A stretch of 64,000 nucleotides of DNA, from the NCBI GenBank assembly GCA_016617785.1, contig JADILM010000003.1:248001-312000 (forward strand), written 5' to 3'. The translations under genes were made by a program, and so were the position numbers. Below are positions 24,204 to 34,611 of this stretch, piece by piece (the stretch's first letter is position 1; each line of letters begins with the position of its first letter). The notes beneath the pieces were generated by a model. It did not search any database. It had not been told where the DNA came from and saw only the letters and a program-made list of their open reading frames with translations. This DNA comes from Sporobolomyces roseus. Lineage: Eukaryota > Basidiomycota > Microbotryomycetes > Sporidiobolales > Sporidiobolaceae.

Positions 24204-25003
24204 CTAGGTGTTCCTGAGAACTGTTTCACGGGTCTTGATGCGTCAGCGACTTGAAGTGATATGTATAGGGAGGAGCAGAACACATACCGAGAACAACGGA
24301 ATCACCTCGGAGGACTGTTCATTGTCGTCGCAGAGTTAGCAATATTCCCAAGAGCCTCAATGGGATTTGTGAAGCTGAACGTACACATCTTGCTGACGAA
24401 ACGATCTTTGTTGACGGGCTTCCTGCCCTTCACTTTTGGTGCCTCAGTCCTGCGAGCGAAACAGGATTAGTAGGGTTATGGTAAATTCTCCCGTAAAACA
24501 ACGTACCACATCTCCTTTACATTCTCGAGAACCTGTGAGAGCACGAGCAGCACCGTCAATATGAACTCGAAGATAGCTGAACCAGGGGAAGGGGAAGAGG
24601 AGACGCACCATGTTGGCATGTCGATCAAATGCCTTGACTTTGCCTAACAGTTTCCTGTTATTCCTTAGCGCGATCAGGATTTGAGTATTACTCCTCACAG
24701 CGGTCTGTAGAACACTCAAAGGTCTGCGAAGCGAGATTGCTGATCAGTTGAAAGATCAAGCAGAAACAGAGGAGAAATATCGAACCCTTGAGAGATCTGG
24801 TGTTCCTCGATAGCCCTGATCTGCGCCTCGTCCATCTCTGAACGGTTCATATTCATATCGACATCTTTGACACCGGTACTGTTTGAGCGAGTTGATGAGA
24901 ATTGGAAAGGGAAATTGAGTGAGAGAGAAAGAGAGAACAGATCAACAGTCAGGAGAGCATCTTGACAGAGTCGTACTGAGTGAAGGGAAGCCACTTACGA
25001 CAT
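24204..25003 (-). CDS. SMD2: Sm protein D2, core spliceosomal snRNP subunit
   Basis: SmD2 is one of the seven Sm proteins that form a ring on U1, U2, U4 and U5 snRNA. The spliced product is about 115 aa. After an N-terminal helix ([19 protein letters not shown]) the Sm1 motif reads [20 protein letters not shown] and [20 protein letters not shown], followed by VKEMWTE and [17 protein letters not shown], with the Sm2 motif SVVLVLRNT at the end. Six introns interrupt a 348 nt coding region. The first coding exon is only five bases, ATGTC, before a gtaagt donor at 24998. Splicing to TACCGG gives MSTGVKD. The Sm motifs make the call certain; only the exact first exon rests on the splice reading. 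Confidence 0.95.
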
Positions 25004-25265
25004 AATGGAAGGACTGGGATAGAGTGGAGAGGGTTGAAGAGTGGAAAGGTGAGGGTGAAGACGAAACTTGACTTCTCTCTCTCTCTCTCCCTCTCTATTT
25101 CTCTTTCTCAGATTAGGACTTACGACAGAATGACTGAAGTACAAGAGTAAATAATCCCTCCAGCTGTCCTTACCGTTGCTGGAGATTTAGCTGACTCTGG
25201 TCTGATCTTCCATCAGACTTCCTCGTCCCTCTTCTCCGCCTCAAGCATCTCCCGAAGTCGAACAG
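25004..25265. promoter_or_regulatory. Divergent promoter shared by SMD2 and pinin
   Basis: 262 nt separate the start codons of two splicing-factor genes. It contains a CT run on the plus strand near 25074-25104. No other element can be named with confidence. Confidence 0.6.
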
Positions 25266-26475
25266 ATGGACGCCACGACTGAACAGAAAGTCACAGAAGA
25301 GGAACCACCAGCAGTAGACGACGTAGAGCTCGCAAAGGCGGACGATTCTCCTCTCCCAGTCGAATCTCCAGTGGTCGAGCCCGAACAGGATCCAGCAGAG
25401 AAGAAACGTGTACAAGATCAATTACGACAGGAATCGCGCAAGAGGGGAAACAGGATGTTTGGAATGATGTTGGGAACACTGAAACGAGCGAAGGAGCAGG
25501 TCGATACTTCGGTTGAATCCGATTCAATGAAGAAACGACTCGAGTTGGAAAAGAAGCTGAAGGACAAATTGGACGGAGAGAGAAAGATCTTGCAACTCAG
25601 ATCAGAAAGGGAGAGGGAAGTGAGGGAATTGAAAGCCAATATTCAAAAGAGGGAGGAAGAAATAGGTTCAGCAGATGCTATCGTCAGTCTCCTTTCTCTA
25701 TGCGCAGTCCTCAGAAGGATTACTGTTCGCTCACTCTGGTTTCCCTTCCCTGGTTCGCTAGTACCGAGTTCGACACGACGCAAAGTACAATCTCGCTGGA
25801 TTCCTCTGTACCTCGTTCCCTCTACCTTCTCCCGCTTCGACAACAGATGCCATCTCTGTCCCCTTCAGCCCCCGACTTCCCCACTCGATGCACCTCACCA
25901 CTCCTACCTCCTCGTCAAATCGACCAATCTACTACCTACCCTATCGACTTTTACCTTCACAAGAAGATCGTATAGAGGATCAAATCGATGTCATCAAGAA
26001 AGCCACGAGGCGAGATCAAGACGAATGGAAAGATTTAAAGGCAGGGAAACAGAAGGAAGTACGAAAGTTGAGGGAAGAGCTCGAGGAGAAAATGCAGGAA
26101 GTTGGACGACTCGAACGAGAAGATCGACAACGCAAGCGAAGAGAAGCCGAGGACCGCGAAGAGAGCGAGAAGAAGGAGAGGGAGAAACGACGGAAAGTGT
26201 CAAGCGAGACGAGAAGAGATAGGTCGCGGTCGAGAGAGAGAGAAGTTGAGATGGATCGAGATGAAAGTCCAGCTACGAATGGCGCGGCCAAGACCTCTCG
26301 AACCGAGGATGACGACGAGAAGAACGGACACGGAGAAGAAGTGGATACATTGGGGAAAGAGGAGAAAGACTCGGAGGTGAATGGGAAAGAGGAGGAAAGG
26401 AAAGATGAGGAAGAGGGGCAACAAACGGAATCGACTAAAATGGATATCGCAGGAGACGATGACCTTGAATACTAG
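25266..26475 (+). CDS. PNN: Pinin/SDK/MemA-domain splicing protein
   Basis: Pinin associates with the exon junction complex and spliceosome in the nucleus. Two exons (25266-25682 and 25762-26475) give 376 aa. The N-terminus is acidic. The pinin domain has the hallmark RKRGNRMFGMMLGTLKRAK, then coiled-coil heptads rich in Glu, Lys and Arg, and after the intron RHDAKYNLAGFLCTSFPLP and NRPIYYLPYRLLPSQED, which correspond to the conserved PIYYLP part of the family. The C-terminal third is an almost continuous Arg/Glu/Lys coiled coil, with an RDRSRSRERE stretch and an acidic tail. The 79 nt intron was placed at gtcagt...gctag because this alone restores the YRVRHDAKYNL block. Confidence 0.88.
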
Positions 26476-26813
26476 ATGTACCTGTGAAACGATACCCGAA
26501 AAGTTTTCGTAGTTTACGACGTGAAGTGCTAGCGACCGGCTACATTCGAGTCCTAGTTTTCCCGAAAAGTTAGAAGGCCGAAATTCGCTCTCCTCTCTCG
26601 CCTTTTACTCTTGACTCTTTGCTCCGCTCAATCAACTTGACCAATCCGCCTTACTACCGCTCTCCTAGATCCTCCTTGCCCCTTTCTCCTTTCCTTTTCC
26701 CCATCTCCCCACCTCGACAAGGAAACCGTTCAAGCCACATTTCGGACTCGCATCGACTACACTACACGAATCACACCAGCATTTGCACATCTTAACCATA
26801 ACCACGAGGAAAG
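26476..26813. promoter_or_regulatory. Pinin 3' region and succinate-fumarate carrier promoter
   Basis: 338 nt between two plus-strand genes. It holds two copies of cccgaaaagtt, near 26494 and 26560, and a CT-rich stretch from 26640 toward the carrier start. The function of the repeated 11-mer is unknown. Confidence 0.4.
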
Positions 26814-28198
26814 ATGCCCGCTGAAACGAAGAAGAAGACTCCCCTCGGAGTTCATCTCTTAGCAGGAGGAGGAGCTGGAATGGCTGAAGCTTTGGCTTGT
26901 CACCCTCTAGATACTATCAAGGTGAGCTTACTCGTTGTGTACAGAGGGGATTATCCGCAGAAAGTTTGAAAGAACGCTGACAACTCGGTTTCTTTCGTTT
27001 TCGATATTTTCAGGTTCGAATGCAGCTCTCGAGAAGTGGAAAGCGTGCAGGAGTGAGTAGACATGCTTCACCGCGATCTGATTCATCTGGCGCATGCTGA
27101 TCTGGTTCACGGACTCGCTTCACAGACTAAAGCTCGAGGTTTCTTCGCGACTGGAGCTCACATCGTCGGCAAAGAAACTCCGATGGGTCTATACAAAGGA
27201 TTGGGAGCTGTCGTTACCGGTATCGTACCGAAGATGGCGATCAGGTTCGCAAGTTTCGAGCAGTACAAAGGTTTCCTTGCGAACAAAGAAACTGGTCAAA
27301 CTGGTTCTTCCATGATTTTCCTTGGTACGCCTTCCGAATTCCTTCTAAAGCTGTTTCTGTGACCACGCTGACGCTCGTGAATTGCTGCTGGTTGTAGCTG
27401 GACTCGGAGCGGGAGTGACCGAGGCCGTCATGGTCGTTTGTCCGATGGAGGTTGTCAAAATTCGATTACAAGCTCAGATGCACTCAATGTCCGACCCTCT
27501 CGACGTGCCCAAGTACCGAAACGCTGCGCATGCACTCTACCTCATCCTTCGGGAAGAGGGTCCCGGTACATTGTATCGAGGTGTAGCTCTCACAGCTTTA
27601 CGACAAGCTACGAATCAAGGTTCGTCTGCCTCCCTAAGGTTTCCGCGCTGAGAGTTGACCACTCATCCTGATGTCCGTACAGCTGCCAACTTTACCGCCT
27701 ACACTGAATTGAAGAAAGTGTTGCAGAAATGGCAACCCGAGTTCCCCGACGGTGGACTTCCAGCATGGCAAACGTCGACGATTGGATTGATCTCTGGAGC
27801 GATGGGACCTTTCACGAACGCTCCTATCGACACCATCAAGTGAGTCGTCCGAAATCTCCCTCGCTCACGCAGTTCTGACGGTTTTGGCCTTCGCGTTTTT
27901 TCAGAACTCGTATTCAACGTGCGACTGCTTTGAAAGGTGAAACAGCGTGGACTCGCTTCACGACTGTCTCGAGTCAGATGTTCAGGGAAGAAGGACCTTC
28001 AGCTTTCTACAAAGGTATTACACCTCGAGTTGCGAGGGTCGCTCCAGGTCAAGCAGTCGTTTTCACGGTGTACGAAAGGATCAAGACTTTCGTAAGTCAT
28101 TATCCCTACGTATTGATCCTTCAAGTACTTGGTACTGACTGAACGTTCAACAGATTGAAAAACCTCAAGATTCCGTCAACCACGATTACAACGAGTGA
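26814..28198 (+). CDS. SFC1: Mitochondrial succinate-fumarate carrier (Sfc1/Acr1 type)
   Basis: This inner-membrane carrier exchanges cytosolic succinate for mitochondrial fumarate, needed for growth on acetate or ethanol via the glyoxylate cycle. Seven exons give about 318 aa, the usual carrier length. Three mitochondrial-carrier repeats are visible with signatures HPLDTIKVRMQ, CPMEVVKIRLQAQ and APIDTIKTRIQ, each with its partner Asp/Glu-x2-Gly segment. Substrate-class blocks match Sfc1: LYKGLGAVVTGIVPKMAIRF, TEAVMVVCPMEV, TALRQATNQAANFTAY and KGITPRVARVAPGQAVVFT. The N-terminus is short and Lys-rich without a cleavable presequence, as in the family. The assignment to Sfc1 rather than citrate or oxaloacetate carriers rests on these blocks. 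Confidence 0.93.
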
Positions 28199-28522
28199 AA
28201 TTCAAGGTCCTTGCTCATCGATTCTCAATGTCTGTTTGTCGTTCGTTCCCCTTCTGTGCTACGTACTTTACCCCATCAGTTTGTATTGCAAAGAATCTAC
28301 AATTTTCTGAACAAAACTCCGTGCGACATTATTCGGAAGTGGGGTTCACCTTTCCCCGCTTCGGTTTACTTCGACTCTCACTTCTCCCTCTCACCGCTAC
28401 ATACCTCTCGAATAACCTTCGGCAGCCGGAGACACACTTCAGCATCGGCCTCTCTCCTCTCCAACCTCTTTCCCTCTGTCTCTTCCTCCACTCTCTCCGG
28501 CAAATCACTCCCGACCCCCAAG
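28199..28522. other. Spacer between SFC1 and the kappa GST gene
   Basis: 324 nt containing the SFC1 3' end and the promoter or leader of the next plus-strand gene. Reading frames overlap the downstream gene in other frames but have no recognisable sequence. Confidence 0.45.
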
Positions 28523-29667
28523 ATGACTCGAATCACCTTCTGCTACGATGTAGTATCGCCTTGGTCTCTATTCGCCTACCACAGTAAGCCGAACCGTCCC
28601 TCTCTGCCATACGCTTCGCTGCAGTTGCTTCGTAAAATTCGCTAACTTCGTTCTCCATATCAAGTCCTATTACGCTATAGGACCGCTTGGAATTACGACC
28701 TGGTTCTCAAGCCCATGTTCCTCGGTGGAGTCATGAAAGAAAGTGGAAACAAGCCGTACGTCTCGATTCAGTCGAATGAAATCGCACGAAACCTTAAAAG
28801 ATCCTGCGAACCAAGGTTTCTAGCTGATCAGCCCGACACAAGAGCATAGAGCTGACGATTAGTATGCTCTGAGTTGTCCCAGTCCTCTCACCGTCAAGAA
28901 CAAGGGAAACTGGATGAACAAGTCAGATTTGCCCCTCTTCGCAGAGATGTCGGACGTTCGTGAGTTCTCGTCCCATTCAAAGCTCGACATAAGCTACAGC
29001 GTGTCGGTTCAAACTTCCTGCGGAGATCGACGCGCTGCAGCTCTTGTCGAGTTTCATCCTGCTTCGCTATTTTCCAGCCTGCTTCTCGAGCTCACACCAC
29101 CTTCGCTTCGCCCCACAGCCTACAAGTTTCCCGAGAGCTTCCCTATCAATACCATCCAGTGTATGAGATTCCTACGAGCCGTCGAGAAGGTTCACCCGGA
29201 TAGACTCGAGAAAGCGACTTCGCTCTTTTGGGAACTCGTTTGGGTCCGATCCGACGGTCACAAGGCGGAGGAGGCTATCGTCCCCGAGTTCTTCGGCAAG
29301 AAGTTCGTCGAATCGAAGATCTTTACGGAGACTGAGGTTTCAGACTTGATGGAAGTCGCTCAATCGACCGAAATCAAAGATGCATTGAAAACCGAGGCCG
29401 CGGAATTAGTTCACAAAGGTTACGCTTTCGGTTTCGTACGTCTCGCTCTCTGGTCCCGACTGATATTGTGGTATCCAGTGCGAGCGAAACGACGACTGAC
29501 GATCCTCGAATTTCTGTTTTAAGCCTTGGATAATTGTCGAAAAGGATCAAGGCAGCAAACGCTCGTTCTTCGGCGCTGATCGATTCGAGCAGATCGCATT
29601 CTACCTCGGACAGCGATGGGACGGTCCGAAAGGTCCTGGCAAGGCCAACGGTAGATCAAAGCTCTGA
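28523..29667 (+). CDS. Kappa-class glutathione S-transferase (DsbA/HCCA isomerase fold), peroxisomal
   Basis: Kappa GSTs conjugate or reduce small substrates with glutathione and sit in mitochondria or peroxisomes. Five exons give about 230 aa. The thioredoxin-fold start is ITFCYDVVSPWSLFAYH, with the catalytic Ser in the SPWS motif. Next come LKPMFLGGVMKESGN, FPINTIQCMRFLRAVE, an inserted helical domain and the cis-Pro strand FGFPWIIV, followed by FFGADRFEQIAFYLG near the end. The protein ends in Ser-Lys-Leu, a canonical peroxisomal targeting signal type 1, comparable to the ARL end of human GSTK1. Introns are longer than usual here, about 120-160 nt in the middle of the gene. The start at 28523 places the Ser at the expected position. 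Confidence 0.92.
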
Positions 29668-29807
29668 GTAGTTTCAGAAATTCTTGTTGAAACTGTATTT
29701 GTTCTCACCTCACTTCTCGCGCGGTCGAGAGGCATTTCAACTCAGCTCAAAGCATCGAGAGCAGAGGCAGGCTTGCGTGTTCAAGCTACGATCAAACGAA
29801 AAGATCC

Positions 29808-31237
29808 CTACTTCTCCTTCTTCGTTGCTTCTGAACCATTGTCTTCCACCGCTTCCACCGCCTCGACAGCTGTCCCGCTGTCCGTGATATCTCGAGCATC
29901 TACCTCTTCGTCTTCCGAGTATTCCTCGTCATCATCCTCATCATCTAATTCGACGACGTAAACTCCCTCCTCCCCGTTTTGTTTCCTCTTTTCCGCCTTC
30001 TTCTCCGCACGCTTCTTCGCTTTACCATCCTTGTCAAACTTCCTCACCGGCATGACTTTCCTCAGAGCTTCCCTCCAGTCTCCTTCCGCCTTTGCGATTT
30101 CCTCTTCACTTTTGCCTTCCTCCCGCAACTGTTCTTTCCTCTCTCTCAAGCTCTCTACCCAATTCACCATGATCTCGAAGACTTGATTGACCGTGAGAAC
30201 TTTTCTCGTCGCCATCTCTGGCAGATACTGTCCGATCGGTAGTTGAGCGTGTTGAATACCGAGTTCGTTCGCTTTATTGAGACAGAGGAATTTGTGGCGG
30301 TTTCGATCAACGATACCACCGAGGATGTAAGTGTGATTGGGTTCGATTGAGGAGAGGACGTTGGGAGAGTCGCCGGTGAGATAGATGAGGGAAGATTTCG
30401 GTGCGGTTGATCGAGGCCGTCCAGCGTAAACTCCCAATTTGACAGATTCGCTCCCTACAGCTTCCTTCTTCCCTTCCGAAAGAGTAGTCTCAGACGAGAT
30501 GGCTTCTGTTCCTTCGCCCTCGTCGCTCACTCCAGCAGTATTTTCGTTCTCGTAAAGTTTCTCGAATCCATCTTCCCACCATTCGACTCCCTTCCAATTC
30601 AGGTGATCCTTCCTCTTTGAATAAGCATCCTTGAGTCGACCACTGAATGCGCTGACGAGTAATGGGAAAGGTTGGGTAGCGTTTCGGTTTGCGGCGTAAC
30701 AATACGCGACTTGCGAGGTCATCGATTTCACCTCCTGCGAACACGTGAAGAGTCAGCTTATATCGTCAATAGTAGTCAGATCTCGGGACGGACCTTTTCG
30801 TTCATGAGTTCATCGAATCCGACGTCGAGAACGATTCTCGCACCATGTTCAATCTTGTTTCCATCTGCATCCCATTCTCCCTTCTTCTTCTGCTTCTTCT
30901 CGGGTCTCTCAATGACTCCCTCCTCGATGAGTTTACGTTTCTCTGCTGCTTTCGTCTTCTTCTTCTCCTTCTCTTTCGCTCTCCTTGCGAGTTTCTGCGA
31001 TTCGTACTGTTCTTGTCTCCGTTGGCGTTTAAGAGCAGACTTGGTGACTGGGGGGTCTGTAGGAGCTGTCATCGAGGTGTCTGTAGTGTTTGATTCGGAT
31101 GCCGTCTCGATAGGAGGTTGATCAGAAAGAGGAGGAGCAAGAGTTGAAGAGCTTGCGATTGACTGAGGATCGGCCGCGATTGGCGTTGTGATTGGTGGAG
31201 GAGCCGCTACTACTTCACTTGTTCCCTCTGTAGTCAT
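29808..31237 (-). CDS. TRM10: Trm10-type tRNA position-9 N1-methyltransferase
   Basis: Trm10 methylates N1 of the purine at tRNA position 9 using S-adenosylmethionine through a SPOUT trefoil-knot fold. Two exons (31237-30794 and 30734-29808) give 456 aa. A Thr/Pro/Ser-rich N-terminus leads into the basic stretch KSALKRQRRQEQYESQKLA with long Lys runs. The catalytic domain begins ARIVLDVGFDELMNEKEVKS, continues SQVAYCYAANR and YLTGDSPNVL, then the SAM-binding knot THTYILGGIVDRNRHKF-like segment (HTYILGGIVDRNRHK) with LGIQHAQLPIGQYL, RKVLTVNQVFEIMVNW. An insertion of about 60 residues (ENENTAGVS to SVKLGVY) splits the domain. The C-terminus is basic then acidic. Confidence 0.93.
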
Positions 31238-31637
31238 GTTTGCCTAGCTAAAGGTAGGTGAAAGGACAGAGATCAAAATTCGAAAACTTTCCGAGTTTCG
31301 AGCGTCTCTTCCTTTCCACCATTACTCTGAAGGGTGTCCTACACCCTCGCAATTACACTTTACTCGATATATCAAGCTAATAGGAACAGTCAGACCAAGT
31401 ATTCGACTCTTCGCCCTTGAATCGGTAAAACTTCTTTCAACTTCGAGTTTGGCATCTCACAACCCTCTCAGAACCCCGCTAAGAGGTAAGCCGTAGCTCT
31501 CTTAGACCATGCGAGATAGTCAACAGCTGACCATGCCTTTGTAAATGTAGGCATCACCTCTTGTTCACCGCATTCCCCCTGACCGATTCTTCCACTTCCC
31601 TTCCCTTCCATTCCAACCTATCCTACGTTCGCGCGGC
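31238..31637. promoter_or_regulatory. Divergent region with a 5'-leader intron of the next gene
   Basis: This spacer lies between TRM10 and an unknown plus-strand gene. A well-formed intron (31486-31550: gtaagc donor, gctgac branch, tgtag acceptor) lies in it. Upstream of that intron no ATG opens a frame that stays open, so I read it as a leader intron of the next gene. Confidence 0.5.
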
Positions 31638-32240
31638 ATGCTTTCCTATCTGTCGTCTATCTTTAGTACTCCGCCGACATCCACCACTTCTCCCCAATCT
31701 CCAGCTTCCGAACCTGTTGACGAAATTCCTTCCTCCTCCTCCTCTCGACAACCTGATCCCGCTACTCCCTCTTCCTCCTCGAATCCTGCTCACGCCGAAC
31801 GGAATCGGAAGAAACGATTAGCAAAGAAGAAGTCGAAACAGCGACGGAGGCAATCGACGATGAACGGGAGTGGGAATGGTTCAGACGAGGAGGACGAAGA
31901 GGAGGCCCCCGATGCAGATGAAGATTTATCCTATATCCCTCTCGAAGCCGACAACACTCCGTCGACATTACCTCCTCCTGCGCCGAAACCACAAGCGAGC
32001 GACGTCGTTGCTCCATCTCAAATCCCTCCTCAAGAAGTATTGTCTGCCGTTTCACGACTGCCACCTTTACTACCGAACGGAGAGAAGCTACCGAATGACG
32101 AGAGGGCAAAGAGGATTATCACGAGTCAAGGTTTTGTTCCGGTGGAAGACGAAGATGGAGGATTGCACGTCGGAGTGAAAATTCGAGAAGGAGTTGTCGC
32201 CGTAATGGGGAAAGATGGGCCGCTCCTGTTTCAACTGTAA
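31638..32240 (+). CDS. Unknown protein with basic block and conserved-looking C-terminus
   Basis: Single-exon reading frame of 200 aa that I do not recognise. It starts MLSYLSSIFSTPP, has a Ser/Pro-rich region, a strongly basic RNRKKRLAKKKSKQRRR block around residues 55-70 that could be a nuclear localisation or RNA-binding signal, then an acidic DEEDEEEAPDADED run. The last 55 residues look folded: NDERAKRIITSQGFVPVEDE and GVKIREGVVAVMGKDGPLLF. The same frame stays open upstream to 31551, directly after a convincing leader intron, but has no ATG there; the ATG at 31638 is therefore used. A real gene is likely because of the codon use, the intron and its clean spacing between neighbours. Confidence 0.7.
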   Translation: MLSYLSSIFSTPPTSTTSPQSPASEPVDEIPSSSSSRQPDPATPSSSSNPAHAERNRKKRLAKKKSKQRRRQSTMNGSGNGSDEEDEEEAPDADEDLSYIPLEADNTPSTLPPPAPKPQASDVVAPSQIPPQEVLSAVSRLPPLLPNGEKLPNDERAKRIITSQGFVPVEDEDGGLHVGVKIREGVVAVMGKDGPLLFQL

Positions 32241-32749
32241 CAGTAGAACAACTTCGTCGATTACTTGACGTCACAACTTGGATCGTCGTGGATCGTCGTG
32301 GATCCGTCGTTTAGCTGGGAATTTTCCTGTTAGACGCGAAGATCTACTACCGCCTTTCGCCCCTGGCTCTCGCTCTTCGTGTGCTCTGGCCTAGTGCTTA
32401 CAACCGTCCTCGACGCTTGAGGGATCGGCGGGTGGATTGAATGTGCGGCGCAGAACATCAAGCGAAACTTCATTCTGCGAGGTTGCTGCATAGTTCATTT
32501 CTAATTTGCAGATATTTCGCGAACAGTTGTTGCAGTGTAATGATCGGTAGTGCTCACGGACCTGCCTGAAGATAATGCGTTGAGGTGTTTGGCTTGGAAC
32601 CACGAATATTTCGAACGAGCGCCTTCCTTCTTTCTTCTCCTTCTCTCTCATTGTTTCTTGGTCGAGATCGAAATCCTTCAACTCTATTCTTTCCACATCT
32701 GTCCAACTCTAGTCACTCCTTCCACACCGCTCGTCATCCTCTTCAAAAG
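32241..32749. promoter_or_regulatory. Spacer upstream of the KRE9-like gene
   Basis: 509 nt between two plus-strand genes. A short direct repeat occurs at 32281-32310. The part next to the KRE9-like start is CT-rich. Nothing else is identifiable. Confidence 0.45.
32281..32310. repeat. 10-bp direct repeat, two and a half copies
   Basis: The unit gatcgtcgtg occurs twice in direct succession and a third, slightly altered copy follows. It lies just beyond the stop of the unknown gene. Confidence 0.8.
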
Positions 32750-34288
32750 ATGCTTTCCATCACTCAACTCGTCGGAATCGCCGCCCTCGCTTCGACCTCG
32801 TTAGTCTCTAGAGTAGCTGCAGATGCTGTACCCACCTCTCCTGGTCCAGGTGATTCTTTCAATGTAAGTACCTGCATCTCTCGTGTCTTCCTCGTGCTAA
32901 AACACGAGCACGCGCTGACTTCTTCACATGGCTTTCGTCTCTCCCTCTGTGCAGGAAGGATCTCCGTGAGTTTATCTACCACTATACCTTGTTCATGCGT
33001 ACGAGTTGCTGACGTTGTGCTGTTCTTCTTGTGACGCTCATTCCCTCCTTTTCCCCTTTCTCTTTCAAATTTCTTTCGGAAAACCCTTCAACTCTCGACG
33101 CGTAAATACCTCTCGGCCTTCCAATTCAATTCCTATGCGATTCGTTCCAATGTGAGATAGGTGCCCGATTCAATGGAACTTGGATACTACCGGAACTTGG
33201 ACAGATTTCACTATTCAGTGAGTCCCTCTGTTGCGAAATTCTCGATTCTGCGAACGAAACTGACAATCCACATCATCGAGCACAGATTAATGACCGGATC
33301 CAACTTCCAAATGGTACGAGAGCCCTTTTGGTTTGGCTTACGAAAGGAAGAAAGCGAATCATATCATGGATAAAACTGACTTTTGGCACAATTCTGCTCC
33401 GTTTAGACACCGCTGGCGACTGTCGCTTCGGGTCTCGATGGTACCAAAGGTGAGTCGTCGCGTTCTGAGAGTCGAAGAGATAGGGTACTGGAACTGACAG
33501 AGGCTTCTGAAACCTGCAGGTGAAGGAAAGTACGAATGGACTTGTCCTGAGGTTGAACCCAACTCTGCTGTACGCTTTCTACACGCTCTCGTCTCGGGGT
33601 TGTATGCCATATTGACTATCTCTACTGCATCGTACAGATCTACTTCTACCGTAAAGTCACTTCGCGAGAGCTCTCACTCGTCCGAGATTCGCTGACGCTC
33701 TTCGAATCGACTTGCAGAGTTCACTCAAACCGGTGGCAACACATCTTGGACTACTCGATTCACCATTGCTTCAGCTACAGGAGAAACCGTAAGCCGTACT
33801 ATGAATCTGTCGATTAGCTTCGCGTGTTTGAACTAATGTCACTCTCGCTGTAGACTGAACCTACTGAAACCACGATGGTCAACGGTGTAGCTGTCGGATA
33901 TGGCACTGGTCGACTCTCGGGTGCCTCAGTCTCCCTCAGTTCAGGAGCAGGAGCTTCAGGCTCCGCCTCTTCCGGGGTTATTGGTGGAGGAGCCGCTGCT
34001 CCTTCAACGGCGTTCTCCGGGTCGAGCGTCCTCTCGTCTGCACCCTCTTCTTCATCAGGCATGATGACCTCGGTCGTTACAACTTCTTCGACCCCAGTCG
34101 AGACCTCCCAATCCTCGTCCTCCGTTTCCCAATCTACCTCTTCCCGCTCAACAGTGAACGCCTCGGGGGCCTCGAACGCCGCTCAATCGGCGCCGCCCGC
34201 AAACAGCGCTTCCTCTCTTCTCACCTCAACTTCAGTTGCCGTCGGATCCCTCTTCCTCGCCCTTTCTTCTCTAGCCGTCTTCGCCTAA
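32750..34288 (+). CDS. KRE9/KNH-domain, Ser/Thr-rich GPI-anchored cell-wall protein
   Basis: Proteins with the Kre9/Knh1 N-terminal domain are secreted wall or GPI-anchored proteins linked to beta-1,6-glucan in yeasts. The reading has nine exons, two of them tiny: 32955-32965 (11 nt) and 33638-33650 (13 nt). An N-terminal signal peptide of about 25 residues is followed by the domain: CPIQWNLDTTGTWTDFTIQL, NFQMTPLATVASGLDGT, EGKYEWTCPEVEPNSAIYF and NTSWTTRFTIA. A Ser/Thr/Ala-rich stalk with likely O-glycosylation follows. The C-terminus ends in a hydrophobic stretch (SVAVGSLFLALSSLAVFA) after small residues, as for GPI attachment. Every splice junction keeps the frame. The second intron, about 200 nt, is unusually long. 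Confidence 0.85.
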
Positions 34289-34611
34289 TCCCCCCTTTCG
34301 CCCCTACATCCCCGCAACCCTATCACTCATAGCTTCATTTACTACCCACGGAATCACCCGCTTTCTGTTCAGCCCTTCTCGCCCTCGACGGACATTGTTA
34401 TTCTCTCCATATTGTTTTCTTTTCTTCTTTCACTCATACGCTGTGTAATCTTTCGGAAGGATAGGAATCGGAGCTCATCACGTGCAAGGAGATCATATAC
34501 GGAACTCAGAGATTTTTCGCACAGAACGTTGCGATGAAAGAGAGAAAGTGAAGGAACGGAGATGTATCGTCCAGTATGATATTGTCTATTCACCGATGCG
34601 TGCGCTACTAT
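34289..34611. other. Convergent 3' region
   Basis: 323 nt between the stops of the KRE9-like gene and the Apd1-like gene. It is relatively T-rich on the plus strand near the first and holds no further coding signal. Confidence 0.5.
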
